Assembly (NCBI RefSeq): GCF_024763615.1
Contig: NC_077224.1
Coordinates: forward strand, 35,474,712-35,538,711
DNA from: Phlebotomus papatasi
Lineage: Eukaryota; Arthropoda; Insecta; Diptera; Psychodidae
Direction of reading: 5' to 3'
DNA length: 64,000 nt
The position numbers and the translations under genes were made by a program. This document shows positions 30,106 through 44,400 of the stretch, piece after piece. The notes beneath the pieces are model-generated. The model made no database searches. It was not told the origin of the DNA and saw nothing but the letters and a program-made list of their open reading frames with translations. Each line of letters begins with the position of its first letter. Position 1 is the stretch's first letter.

Positions 30106-31765
30106 TAAACAAAAAAGATAAACAGATTGAAGTTTCCTTTTCATATAAAAATAAAAAATAAACAAAAAATAAAGAAAATTGTTTTTTGTAATTTTATTTA
30201 TGATTAATTTATACCGATAGAATAGTACAAAAGCTAGACAATCAAAGAATTTGGTTTAATCTCCCAGGACTTTTATTATTTATTTATACAAATATTTTCA
30301 GTTTCAGTTTAATAATAAATCCCACATTTTTGAATTTTATTCATTATAATAAATAAATAATTCAACAAATAAATGAATATATTTATTTAATTTTTCTCAG
30401 TTTTTCAGTTCAATTAATAAAAATATCAAAAGTTTTCACTAGCCTAAAGGCTATTTCATTAAAATTGTTTAATTTATAAAAGAAGGAAATTGAATTTTTC
30501 ATCTGACAATTTTGATTTTATTTTAAACAAATTTATATCTAAAGTTGTTTCGAAAATGTTTAAAATTGTGTTTTCGTATTTGATAGTTTATATTTTGAGC
30601 ATGAGAATAGGAAATGTGTGGATGTGGAATGCACATATGTATTTGAAAAATCGATCAAATAAACTGTTAATAAACAATTTATGTAAAAACTGCGTATAGG
30701 TTTTTTGTACATGTTAAAGAATAATAATAATAAAATTTTATTTTCTTGTACTTTTTGTTAGTTCTTTTTCAGTGAAGATGTTAGTTTTATATTGATTTAT
30801 TAGATTGAAGCTTCGCAGTACACCTACTCATACCATTGCATCAAAAATACTCTTTACAAAGGAAAGCTATTTTGATGTTGGCATTTTTGAACATAATGTG
30901 ATATTTTACTATCGTGAATAGCATTGATAAATTCCACCTTTTCCTGTGCAATCACATCCGTAGAAAAGTACATTAGGGAAATGTAAAACTCTTCCTACAA
31001 GAAGTCCTTGGGTGAATTTGTGGTTAAAATGGGAATGTTGCAAATACACGTACAGCATAATCAATTGGACTTGATGGAGACGAGTCATCAGAAAGACAAT
31101 TTGTCTGATAAATCAGGAGACATAAATTGGAATTTCCATCATCACTCAACATCATGTTGTCATCATCAGTCATATCGATTGTTATGATTGTTTTCCGCAC
31201 CAGTATTATCTACATCACGTGTTGTTCTGCATCGGGTAAATATTGACTCCCTTCCCTGCCATCCTTACCAGTTTACTATATTTTTGATCTCTATAGTGTA
31301 TGTTATATTATATATCGAGAGCATATATATTAACAAAAGGTTCTCCAGGGATGTATCATACACTCTGTATCTTTGATATCCTTCCTATGGGTATAATTTA
31401 CACGGAGCTTTCTGAAAATTTTCTGCATATTCAGATTTTCATTTCAGGATTTTATGAAAAAATCAAATTATATTTTTAAAAATTTAATTAGGATTGAACT
31501 TATTACTAATCGTCTGAAAATATAGAAGGAAAAAAATCAAGTATTTTCCATTTTGTGGGACAGAAAGCACAAATACCGCGACAAAAAACTCTTGAATGTA
31601 GAGCTTGTACTTCTTTGTGGTCTTCTTTTTCTCTTTGGTCATCTAAAACAGCAAAAATATTTCAAAATTTCAAATTGTGCATGATTTTAATTCTAAAATA
31701 ATCCACTGTATCCTATGTAATATGTAGTTGTAGCGGTGATGTTAAGGCTTTGTGGGTTTTCTCTA
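30106..31765. other. AT-rich spacer, nothing recognised
   Basis: Very AT-rich sequence to about 30760, then ordinary non-coding sequence. No tRNA, exon or clear repeat border seen. Confidence 0.4.
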
Positions 31766-32520
31766 CACGGTAAAAGGTTTTGGACACTGACCAAAATATT
31801 GGATCAAATTTTTTTTAGAACAAATTTGTACCTACAAGAGACATTTATTTGTTCAAATTATTTTTTCACAGTTTTGTTACGAAATATAGTAAGAATTCTG
31901 TTGGAATTTTATTTGTGAACCGTTTTGAAACGGAGGAATATCTACAAATTTGATTCGATTTCATTTCATATAAATTTGTTCCTAAAAGTTGGAATCGAAT
32001 ATAGACATTTTGTCCCCATTGTCGGGAACAAATTTGTGTAATTTAAAAGACTTCCCCGTTTCGTCTAACATTTAAGGCCTATACTTCAGGCGAGATGGAT
32101 TTCGGTGGCGAAAGTTCATAAGGAACATCAAATAAAAACCAACTTAACAGTTTTTCATATGTGAGTGCTGGCAGCAGGAGGGGAAGGGAATCTCTGGAAT
32201 TTCGAATTAAAAAAAAGTTAAACGATAAATTATTGTAGCTCGAAAAATGCCACAAATTTTGGCGTCCTCCTCGTTTCGATGGTGCCTAACAGAGCAAATT
32301 CGTTACCAATATTCGGTGTTTTTTGTTACTACTAGAGGGTACAAAATTGTTCCAAAAATTTTCGGTGTCCATGGACAAGCTAATTTTTTGAACAAATTCG
32401 TTACTAATGTTGAATATCTTCCTGAGTCTCGTAAAAGGAATAAGATTGTGCCAAAAATTTGCGTGTCCGTGGACGAGCTAATTTTTGGAACAAATGTGCC
32501 AACATTTTTTTTTTACCGTG
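31766..32520. mobile_element. CACGGTAAAA element, copy 2 (inverted relative to copy 1)
   Basis: It begins CACGGTAAAAGGTTTTGGAC and ends TTTTTTTTACCGTG. Internal words GGAACAAATTTGTG, GTATACTTCAGGCGAGATGG-like and TTCCAAAAATTTTCGGTGTCC match the reverse complement of 14963-15920. TA precedes the left end but CA follows the right end, so one border has mutated or been cut. Confidence 0.75.
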
Positions 32521-33385
32521 CAGGGCTACCGGTGGCATCACTTGTCTATTGGGTGTTTCTGAGTTTTTTTTATACCCTTTGAAAAAAAAAACTGGAGATA
32601 GACCGTTTATTTCGATTAATTATCAGGAGAGTTCTTTCTACGATAAATTTATTTAAGAAGAAGTGATCCGGCTCGAAGGACCAAAAAACGTTTATGAGAT
32701 TGACTAATCTGCGGGGGAAACACGTGGTGGCTAATGGTTCTCTGTGGAAACTGAGAGCTTCTAAGAACACTTTTGGGTGGAGCACTAGGCAGTTTACTCT
32801 ATATACAAATCGCTCTTGGGAAAGATTTTTTAAATACTTTTTGAACTTTAGTTCTTCTACGACGTAGGAACATGAGCCTGACGCAGGTAGAAATACAATT
32901 TTTGCTCCTTTCTCGCTTCCCGGAATATTTATGCAAATAGACTTTCATACATAGTTATACACGTAAAGCTTAATATCTCTATTGTGTCAATTTTGATAAT
33001 ATTTTCCTTCGTTCTTATTTATGATTGTAATTCTGGGTGGTAAATTCTCTTCTTATACAGCTGTATCCGCTGCATATTATAATATCGATTGAGCGATATC
33101 CTGTGCTATCTGCTCGAATATTTTTTAGCTTATTTTTTTCTTAATGTTCTCCTAAAATTATTCAATATTTTAGATCACTTGAATTTCATTGCAACAATGC
33201 TAGGGAATAGTTGTAAAATTTAATTTCGCCCGAGCATTTTTTAGCACAAGTGCTTCTACACAATCGTTTTTTTCTTTGTGCTAGTTCCTGTCCCGACTGT
33301 GTGGTGGTTTTGGAATACGACGAGGACTGGGGAAAACAGTCGAGATAGGAATCAACACAAAAAAAGTCGATAATGCAGAAGTACA
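32521..33385. other. Spacer, nothing recognised
   Basis: No coding or repeat structure that I can support. Confidence 0.4.
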
Positions 33386-33751
33386 TTTCTTTTAGTACAG
33401 TCATTGCGTGGGGATGAGTCGCGGTGAATGTAGACTTGATTTATTTTAGGATAAAATGTCCTTCCGGTGAGCGTCGGTTTTTGAATTCAATCCAAAATTA
33501 AACACACAATCTACCAGAGCTTTCGACAACTATCGTGTCTTCCGCAGTGGTTTTTGATTGGTCACTCTTTGGTGGAAAAACTTGACTAAAATCCAAAGTC
33601 CAACCATAAACTACTGGGGAAGACGATAGGTGTCCGAAAGCTCTGGTACATTGTGTGTTTAAATTTTGATTTACTTCAAAACCCGACGCTCACCGGAAGG
33701 ACATTTTGTCCTAAAATAAATTTAGTACAGTCATGTACTAAAAGAAATGTT
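33386..33751. mobile_element. Nested inverted repeats (MITE 33440-33720 inside a wider palindrome)
   Basis: The inner element has arms TTTATTTTAGGATAAAATGT and ACATTTTGTCCTAAAATAAA, then CCTTCCGGTGAGCGTCGG facing CCGACGCTCACCGGAAGG, 281 bp. Inside, AGAGCTTTCG(G)ACA words face each other. Outside it, ACATTTCTTTTAGTACA (33386) faces TGTACTAAAAGAAATGT (33735), so two hairpins are nested. Confidence 0.75.
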
Positions 33752-35430
33752 CAGGACAAAGATTACCTATTTCAATTTTGATTGTAATTAGCACAATTAT
33801 GCAAACTCAAATATCCCAACTCCCTAATTTCCCTAAATTTATTCATGTTTGTTATTTAATTTTAAAAATCTATATTTCTACGTTGTAAGAGGTGAAAGTA
33901 GAGAAATTAAAAAAGAAATGTTTTCCACCCCTTTTACCGTGTTTCTGACTCAAGTTTGTAATTCATTACTCTAAAACCATATCTTTTTAAGTTCCTCATT
34001 TTCGAATTTTCAAAACTATTCCTAAAATATTTGAATGGATATTCAGTCATAAATTTTATCTGCAACTTTTCCTCCAAGAATATTCGCTAAAGCTTTCAAA
34101 TTCAAGTTGTATGTTTACTTTACAAAGTTTCAAAATGTTTATTTTGTGGTAAAACTTTTTAAGCTTCACATATCTCCTCGGAGAGTCCTCGAAAAATCCT
34201 CGATTCCACTCAACACCCAAATAACATTGATGTGCCTAAAAAGGTTGTTATCCTAAAAGAGTGCTTGAGGAATTTGCTAAAGATGCTTCAAGAGCTGGGA
34301 TTCTAAGGCAAATAAACTTTAAATGAAATCTTCTCCATATGAGACACCAAGACTTCTTGTGCTATTTGCTCCAGCAATCGGGTTTCGTGATGCTATGTTC
34401 CATCCCTGTGTGAGCGCACCAATTGACATTCTAGTCACATTTGGTGTGTTCCTCCAAAATAGGGCTTTCCCTTCTGCCTCTCATATGTCGGGATCAATGA
34501 ATTGCCGAGGCAAGGCGCACCAGAACAAGAGACAATAATTGGTGGATGTCGGGGTGTGAATGACGATTTTTGATCGACGTGCAAATTTCGGTGAAAGGTT
34601 TGGGAGAAAGTTCACATGTTTTTGGATGAGATCGCATGTTGTCAATACATTTTCAGCACCCTATTTTGCTTATGGATGGGTAAATGGGGCTGACATGACG
34701 ATAAAAACGGCCCAGTGATTCCCAGTTGCATGTCCCTTTCCCGCCTCTTTTCACTATTTTATTGCAGTATTCGGAACAAGTGAGAGAGAAGTGAACATAA
34801 ATGAATTATTCCCGTGTTATTGAGGGATCAATATGACTCCCAGAGGGGATGGTGGAGTAACAAAGAGCCACAAATTCCATTCTTGATTTTCTCATGCAAA
34901 TCACCATCCTCCCTGGCTCAATTCTATCAATGATTCAGGAAAATTCCACTCATTTTGATTTTTCAACCCTCACACCATCATCACCAACGTCGAAAGGATG
35001 GCCACAACCACTGAGATATTTCTGAGATTTCCCCCTCAATTTTCTTCTTTTATTTTGTGCGACTTCCTCAAAACTGGCGCCAGAGTTGCACGCAACTCCT
35101 ATGCAACCACCAGTGAAAGTCTGCGCATGGCGATGAGTTTTCCAGCAAGCTTGTTTCCCAACAACCCCCAACACAATCCTCAGTCCTTGCTGGAGTCTTC
35201 ACGATGATAGTTGCTTATTTGCAAGTTTGTTCGGAACTCTGAGGATTAGTTTATATCCATAGAGTGTGTGTTTGTTCTAAAAACCATCAATATTCAAAGT
35301 GAGACAGTTGAATTATTCCAAAAGTGTCCACTCCAATCATGATGCTTCTATAGTTTTTTTTTTTGTGGAGGACCTGTGTTCACAAAATCAACATTGTATA
35401 GTTCTTCTAAAGATATATACGTTCAGCATC
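33752..35430. other. Upstream region and probable 5' UTR of the Ig-domain gene
   Basis: Sequence from about 34300 is less repetitive and somewhat GC-richer than the surroundings. It contains CACCATCATCACCAACG and CAACCACCAGTG, but no clear TATA box. The last 130 bases run open in the frame of the start codon, so translation could in principle start upstream. The signal-peptide context favours 35431 or 35461. Confidence 0.4.
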
Positions 35431-35494
35431 ATGAAGGGCACATATCAAAATTGTACAGCCATGGGAATTGGAATGATTGTCGTATTTCTCGCCG
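35431..35494 (+). CDS. Ig-domain gene, signal-peptide exon
   Basis: It starts MKGTYQNCTAMGIGMIVVFL and ends one base into a codon at GCCG|GTGAGT. A second in-frame ATG at 35461 gives a more canonical signal peptide (MGIGMIVVFLAG continuing into AFVNG from exon 2). Either start keeps the secretory signal; cleavage is likely after VNG or nearby. Confidence 0.75.
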
Positions 35495-38400
35495 GTGAGT
35501 TTCATGTCACAAAAATGCAATCCCATCAATTTTTTTTTTTTATCTCAAGCACAAAATTCAGTCTTCATTTCCAATTGGCATTTTCAACCCTTCGTCATTA
35601 CCCACCCAGTGATAAAATTACACTCTCGAAAAAGTGGTAACAGATCCCACACTTCACATTATTGGATATCAAATTTTATTGCAAACAAAACATAATGACA
35701 AAACAATTAACTTGAGTTGTTCCCCGCACAATAATCAACAATGACTCTTTTCAATTTATTGCATCAAATGAAAAATAATACAGAGAACAGTATGCCAATA
35801 ACAAGGGAAGATTGGTTTTGCGTCGGTAGACAAAAAGGGAGAATATGGAGAATATATTTCATCATTCAATTAATTATTTGCTGCCACTCAGACAAAATAC
35901 ACTGGTGTCCAATCAATGGGGAAAATGGGAAGCCGCATTAATGCTCCAAGCACATACCACTTGGTCACTTAACTTTCACCAGATGCGGGTGTCGAGTTGA
36001 GCCACCCATAGATGGTAGATAACACTGGTAGACGTTTAATTAAGAGACAATTTTCACCACTTGAATAACTTGTCTAGTGGACAGTTTAATTTTATTCCCT
36101 GATGATGTGATAAAACATTATATAGTTAGGTGGTAAGCACAAAACGCACACAACTTTCAAAAATCCTCGATAATATATGTAATATAGTATATATGTAGTA
36201 TGAATCTTTATAGAATTCGAAGTTGAAATTGCTGTTAATTCTGTAATAATTATTTGTTTTACTATTTTGAAAATTTACGAATTTACGATTTTTCTCAAAG
36301 TTCTGAGTGAACAATTTTATACCCGACCCATCATTAAGGAACGTTGGCTAAGATGGAAAGCTTTAATGACATGCTTAATCTTACTCATAAAGTTTATTTT
36401 GAAAAATGACTTAATTTAAACAAACTACGTAAATTCAACTTTCATGGTATAAGAGCTTTGAGCAAAGTTCTTTCAATATCAGCATTTTTTCTTGATATTA
36501 CAGGGATGATTGTGCTTCTCTAAACTACGCAAAATCAACAATTGACAAAATCAAATGGATATGATTGAAAGGTTTTTAAATCACCAAAAAAGGTGTTGAT
36601 GGATAATTCTAAGATTTGTATTTCTTAAAAGCGGTGGCAAAGCATCCCAGGCTTTGCGAGGTGCTCGAACTTCTGACTTAGAATTCTATCCCTTAAAAGT
36701 ATTGTCGAATTATTTACCGTTTACCGGTTCTCAACCGATTTAAACCGATTTGTAATCTACTCGAAAGATCCCGCACAAAATAATTTTAAGAGTAATAAAA
36801 TTGATTTTCGGGCAAATATTACATTTCGGTTTATAACCGGTTCATTATCGGTTCACAACTAATTTGAACGGATTTATAAATCACTCAAAACATTATCCAA
36901 AATAACATAAGACTAAATTAATTGAATTTCGAATAAAAATTTCGATGAATTTCGTATAAAAATCGATTGGAACCGATGCAGTTTTGTTGGGAAAACTGCC
37001 AAAATCTTTCCAACGAGCCCAAACATGACCCCATTCGCACATAAATGCGCTCTAGAGTCTAGAGCCTTTTTTAACCCTTGACCTGGAAAAATCGTTATTA
37101 GGAATGATTAGACGGTATTTTTATACATGGTCAATTGTTCGCCAATTGTTTTCGAGCAATCCCAAAAAAACGTGGTTTTAAAGAGGAAGGGGGTGGGGAA
37201 ATAGAGGGCGTTAACGATACTTGGGTCGACTTATGGGGGGTTCCCCTTACGTTCCAAGTCGCTATCTCTAACCGTTTGGTCTCTAGACCTGGCGACAGCC
37301 GGACAGAGACTCAGACAGGCGTGCAAGCAGCGTGACATTCCTCAGAAATCACCTGAAACGCGAAGATTTGTTTAAAAAAAGTGGTCTTCAGAGGATAGAA
37401 GGTGAAAATTTTTTGGAGTGGGGGTTAAAAAATCGAGGTATTATATATATTACTTTCTCCGTGGAGTTCGAGCAGTAAAAACGGAAAATATAAAATAATA
37501 TTGAGCAACAAAAACCATTTTAAAATGCAGATTAAGTGTATTACTCATAAATAGAAAGATTTAAATTTTTTGCGTTGTTTTCTTGACGTAAGGGATGTGT
37601 GCTAAATTTCGGACACTTAAAATTTCGGATTTTAAGTCTTTATTAAATGATCCTTAATACATTTAAAATTGAATATATAATATAAATATTGCTTTGTGTA
37701 CTATATCAGACACCAATAGGGGATTCTACAACAATATGACAATGTCATATGAGAAATATTTGTGGTTAAATTCGAAAGCAGGGCAATTTTAAAGGTTGGT
37801 AAGTATCGAATGGCCATTAAAAAAGTAGCTGTATAAACTGTTCTACGATTGATGTGAGTCACATTTTCGAATAGTCTTGCCGAATTTACCTCATAAAAAA
37901 AACTCTAAATTTGTCATTTGACATTCACATACTGTTACAGAGTCTTTCAAACGCTCTCCCTCTGAAAATCTCCCAAGAATTTTTCTACAGTATCTCATTC
38001 GTAGAGGTGACGCTGTTTCGTTTCTTTGGCATCGTACAATTCTCTATAAATTGATAAAAACTAGAAATTTTTAAAAAAGAAAAAAAGTGTCCGATATTGC
38101 AAGTTGTCCGAAATATTGCACAGTTCCCCTATTCATACCAAAAATAAACCTTTACTGAGACAAATAAATAATAATATTACTCATCTTTTATTTAGTGTCT
38201 CTCATCAGTAGAAAAGCTTTAGGGTTACTGTACCAAATTTTAACATAGTTGCATGCAAGCGCCAAAGCCTTAAGTTTGAAATCTACTATTTTCAAAACAA
38301 ATTGATTTTCTTTTGTTATTTTATTAAGGAGTGTTGCTTGGAACCTTGTAGATAGGTTATCGTCTTCATTTTCTTTAGAATCATTCTTAATACATTTTAA

Positions 38401-41400
38401 AATGAATAAAAATATAGACATAGGTTTGAGTAATACATCGGTCACCTTGATTCTTATAGTTTTTTGCCATTCTGGAATACTTCTAAAGTCTTTGTCACAT
38501 CATGTCATTCGTCGTAGTGACATTTTAGTCGTTTATTTGCATTGTATAATCTCTAGATCTAGATTATGGAAAAAGTAAAAATTAAATGAAATTTGAAGAA
38601 CAAAAGAAGTGGCCGAAATTGAAAGCTGGCCGAAATGTGGTACAGTTAGTCCAATTCGTAATTTCGAAAACAATTTTTCATTCTATCATCAAATTGCATT
38701 GTGGAAAAGCTGAATATTCTCTTTTGAAGTTCACGTTAGATCCATTGAATTGCGTTCGAGTTAAAACCAAATGAGGTTTTTGATCGATTTTTTTCTATTT
38801 TGGTACATTTGCATGCAGATTTTGAGATTGCAGGCAACATAAACATATTTAATTAAATTTGCAAAATAACACTCTTCTTTTAAATGTTTAATTGCATTAA
38901 TTTCTAAGTGCTTCAGTGCAAATGAGTGCAAATAGCTAAGATCTTTAAAGCTCTCCAAATTTATGTATCAAAATTACAATTTATATAAGAGTAGTAATGC
39001 CTTTTCCTTATATAATTCTCATTGCAGTTTAATTTAATTGGAGCTACTCCTCCGTAGTATAAAATCACATTAAATACATTAAATATTGATTGAAAATTTC
39101 AATAAATATCAGCTGGTACCCTATTTTCATTCCTCAAAGTATTTCTTGAAAAGCTTCTTGATTAATCAATTGGTGCGCATCAAACGTGCTTTTATGTATT
39201 ATAAAACACAGGGTCTAGCATAGCATACCCAACATGCTTCACTTGTTATACTGTCTGAGCAGAAGAACAATGCCTTTGTATAAAGCTGAAATTTCGTGGA
39301 ATTTCAATATAGAGCACCCAGCAGAATAAAATAAACAATTCCATTCATAGAAATTTAATTAAATTCCTCATGTACAAGCAAGAGTGCTATATATGGAAGC
39401 ATCTTGCGAGAAGAGGAGCTTTTGCTCTAACAACTAAGAATGATTTGTAGTTGAAAAATCAACTCTGTTGCGTGATGCGAAGATACGTGATAAGATGAAA
39501 GGGAGTCTATTATAATGATTAGCAAAGTTTTATTAGCAAACTTTACATGAATGTTTAACGATTTAATCAATTTTTTTTTATGCACACCAAGATACTGGAT
39601 TTTTTTTCATCTTCTTTGCAATGAAACTCAGATGGAAGAAGTTGGGTTGGTAGATGAAGGAGCAAAGAAAAAAATCAATGAAATGGGAAATTTACTCGCG
39701 AGGAATGTTAACAAACTCGTAAATTTGTGCTTTCGTATCCTCCTGATGGCAATATTAAAGTACAGAAGAGAGATATGTTTGAATGAGTGCGTCATTTGGC
39801 GAATAAGTTATATGTGGATATCCATGGTATTCCTCATGGTATCAACTTCCTCTTCCATTTATGGGTGGGTTACAGCATTGAAGCAGCAGCTGATCACAAT
39901 TTTGTGTAGACGACACGACTTGCAGACGCCGTCCGACTCATCCCAAAAATCTCTTTTGTGTCTTCCAACCACCCTCCGCATCCGAAACAAACTTATGGGG
40001 GATGTGTACGAAAATTTTTCCTATGTTAGTGAATGTACAGATGAATGGAAGACATTGGAGAGGGATAGGACACTGGGTGGAAAAAAGTCATTAAAGATCT
40101 CCTTGGCATTTGGAACTATGCTTCAGAAATAGACAAACTCCTCTGACTCTGTATATAGCGATTTATATGGGGCTCAGGTCAATTTATCCTGATTGCTTAT
40201 TTTGAGGCACTTCCTGATTGCTTATCGAATTTAGTCCCTAAATATCTCTCATCCTCACCTGCTCGGTCATCGTCTCATGCGAAAAGGACTCCAAAAGAAG
40301 AAGAGATAAACACATTCTGCCTTTACACCATAAATTCGCTTTTTGTGCTCCAAGGATATTCACACAACAAACTAATAGAGTCCATTAATGATGATGGAAA
40401 AAGCTCTCAAATATACAACTTTATAAAGAGGCTATGAATTTTTACGGAAATTTTTCGCGTGAATTTCATAGTAGCAATAAAAATCTGAAAAATCCATTCA
40501 AGTTTCATGGTTGCGAAATAAACCATAGCCTTTAAGTAATTCATGAAGTATCTCCTGGAATACAATGATGTGATAAAAAACAACCACATAAAAATATATT
40601 ATTCAACATCTCACACAAAAGAGTTTATTAAATTTGCACATTTTTGGCTTCAATCCATTGAATTATTTTATATGACAAAATACTGTTGTTAACAAATAAC
40701 TTCCACTGATACACCCTTCAAATCCGGTTTTTATTGATTCAGTATAGAATTTATACAAAAGCTCATAAAAAACTACAACTTGAACAGATAACTTTTCAAT
40801 AATTGAAACCACGATTTTTTTTGGGAGAATAAAATGGATTATTAAACTAACTATTAACCAAAATTGAATTGAAAGCATAAAACGATCACGATGAACTTTA
40901 TTAAAATTCAACAATGAATTATTTCAGCTGGAAAATACATTAAATTCCCCATAAGAAAGATTTTATGCAGTAAAATTCAAATATAAATTAGTTTATTAGT
41001 TAAGTATACTGATAGCACTAAAGTTTCAATCAGATTTTGAATAATTCCTCTGGGTGTTTTAAATATCTAGGGGAAAGAGGTACCTGTTCGGACACCGCGA
41101 CTTTTCTCTTAATTTATTTAGAATTTTTCAAGCATAAAAGTTGACAGTAATTATTTGTTAAACTTTATTACAGCCTAGCTTTTTGACTTCAATTTATGGA
41201 ACTAGTAAAACAGAATTTTAAAAACAGAATTTTTTTTTGAATTTTAGATGACTTTTTTCAGACGCTAAAAATGGAAAAGAAGAGCACTTCTTCGTTATAT
41301 TTTTCTGTTGTCCATTTGAAACAGTAGTGTGGAATTAGATGCATGGATTTGATTTTTTACCTATTTCAATTGGATTCTGTTTAAAATCATCCCATACCCC

Positions 41401-44400
41401 AATACTATAACAACATTTCTAGAAGAGTTATTGCAATGTTTTATACGTAAATTAATAAACTTTATTTTACTTTAAATAATATTATTAATAATTTATTGTT
41501 GTGACGCGAAATTATCGCAGAATCTTCCCAAAGGCGTCATATAGAATTTCCCAGAAGAAAAAAGGCAGCAATATAAGTCATTGACACTTAAAAGCTAAAA
41601 TTCATGAGAGCTACCCATATGCCAATGGAAGCGGTAGAGGAAATATAGGAGATGAGAGAACAAGATGAATGAGGAGTAACAGTTCATGCCCAATGAGTTG
41701 CCTGAATGAGCTGTTCATTGAGCAGGTACGGTTGGTACCCAATCTCGCCTCCTTTGGGGATCCCCATGGGGACCGGCTATTACCTTTGGCAATGTTCCTA
41801 ATGCATCGTCCTTATTTTCCATTTTTCCTACCCTCCAGTCTCTGGTTATAAGCACTGGTAAAAATAAAAGGATCAAATTGATTCCAATTTGATCCTTTTG
41901 CAAAGGATGGATCAAACTAACATGTTTTACTACGATAACATTTATCGTAATAAAACATGTTAGTTTGATCCATCCTTTGCAAAAGGATCAAATTTGAATC
42001 AATCTGATGAATCTGATTCTTTTATTTTTACCAGTGTAGGGGAAGGCTTTCAGATTTCACACACGCTCTGGCTTCAAACACTTCATATTGTTTCCATATA
42101 GTCCTTTAATGAATCTGACCTATGGCAATATAAATTAACAGCTAGTATTCCTTTTCCATTCCTTTTTCCTTCCATTTTACTTGTTCTGGGCCCCTCTTTG
42201 TTGAGCTCTATATAATACTCAGCAGAAAAATTCTCCGAGTTATTTGTCGAGGACTGCCAGCGAATTATCTCAACGAAGACTGTTATGCTTCTATATGTGG
42301 TCCTAGGACGTCCCATTCTAGTGCAAGAGCTCCCTTTGAACTGAGAGTGCGTCCTTCTATTGCGCTGGATGCCGCTCCTTCATTATGACCTTCTTGGCTG
42401 TCCCATCTGACATATTGCGGATAGGAACTCTGAGCTCTGTTGTCCTACTCCTATGGAAGCCAACTCCGCACCGTTAAGAAAGTCGTTGTCACCCACGAAG
42501 ATGGCCCTCGCTATCGAAGACAATCACTCTATCCTCTTTTTCACGAAGCCAAGTTGAGATTTTAGTGAATAAATACTGAAGTTTAACGAAAACCTAAGTC
42601 TCTTCAATGCTGCTGGTCTGGTCTTATAATATCTGGTTTCTTCCTCTCTCATTGAAGGTCGTATAAAGTCCTATTTAGAACAGTATTTTACTTCTGAATT
42701 CAACGAAGTTTTTGCAAACAGGCCGATTATCACACATTATAAAAACGTTTTGATCCTTCAGAAGCATTAAAAATCCTTCTGATCATCATTTTCTCATTTT
42801 TGTGGAATATGTTATAGTTATCATGTCTGGTATTTATTTTCAAAATTATACTTAGTTTTATCTTAAACTTTATTATACCATGATTCTTACGTTCTCTTGT
42901 ACCATGATGTTTATACTTTGACAGCGGCCACGGCCAACTTATCATTAACTTCTACGGAGTATCATAGATAGTTGATAAAGACGAATTTATGGACTACATT
43001 ATAAGTTTGAATACAAATCATAATAAGTTGTCTATCTAGGAAAGATATGTAAAATAAGCTATAATCTTAACGGTACCTAGTAGGTATACAAAATTTAACA
43101 ACTAGGGTCGGAGAGACCGTTCGGCAAGGATCATCCTTTGACACTTTTATCAAAATATTGAAATTCATTAAATACATATAATAAAACGCAAGTAATATGA
43201 CGATTTTACGTTAAATTGTATTTTATTATGAGGGTATATATATTCAAATTTCATATCCCAAATGATACAAAATTGGGTGCTAATAAGTGTTGACACAGAT
43301 TCTTAAAGTTCCAATAGATGTTCTCTCGACCTTATTTATCAACCTTTTTCTGTACAGCGAGGACAGCCGTAAAATCAAAACTAATGTTATTGTCTGAAGT
43401 AGCCCAGTTTTCCCCTATAATTTTCAAAGAAGTGTAAGTAGTGAAAATTGTGCACCAAGCGTCAAAGTAAATTTTGGAATTGTTTCATACACTTTCATGT
43501 GGTTTCTGTGCAACTTTACTATAAGTGAAACTCATCTCTATTATATTCACTAAATTGTCTCGTCACCATAATTGAATTTACCACTTCTTCTATCCTCCCT
43601 TTAATGGAATTCTTCCTATACAGACAATGTGTCTGCCGGATGTTTCAGTGAAATCTTTCCGAGGATCACATAAAATTTCACGAAATCGGAAAAGCCTCCT
43701 CCAGAATAAATGGCTAAAGCTTCGTGCAGAAGTATGTGGTTGAAAATAGATGATTTCTCCTGACATCAAATCAATAAAAAAGCACTCATCGCTGAAGTGA
43801 AGATTTTTTCAGAGTCATTGAGACGCCACTTTTGAAATTGATTTACCAGAAGAAAAAAAAACGATGAAACGACGCAAATTCCCACCCGCGCCAGCTGAAG
43901 AGGGTTGAATTGCCAAGAGCAGAAAATCCTGGGAGATTTCCCGTGATCAATAGTTTATTCGTCACCACCCCAAAATTGCAATAAATAGCAAAGTGCGCCG
44001 AAAATTGTCGATGGAGGAAAATTTATCCCCTTAGAAAGTCATTGTATTTACTCACAGGCTTCGCATATCCGTCTTTTCGTATTTTTTTCTCGCCCTCTTC
44101 CACTTCATTTCCTCTAATAGTTTTTACAGAACGCTTCCAGAGTTTGTGTTGTTGGCAAAAAAAACTAGTGATAAGCTTGTTGGAGCTTATACAGCCTGTG
44201 ATTCTTTTTTTCCTACATTTTATCTATATGAGCTAATGCGAATAATAAATTGAAAAGTTGATAGTTTTGAAGACTTACACTGTTTTGTTTAGTACTCCAA
44301 GACTTCGTGATTTATAAAACAGAATAATTAAATTCATATAAGTATAAATTAGTATTTTAAAACCCACCAACATTAAATGTTGCATAGGAACAAGTAAATA

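Noticed and set aside
39551..40132. 193-codon plus-strand open frame in the Ig-gene intron
   Set aside because: No domain, no splice context, composition like the AT-rich surroundings, and no second copy in the window. Best explained as chance.
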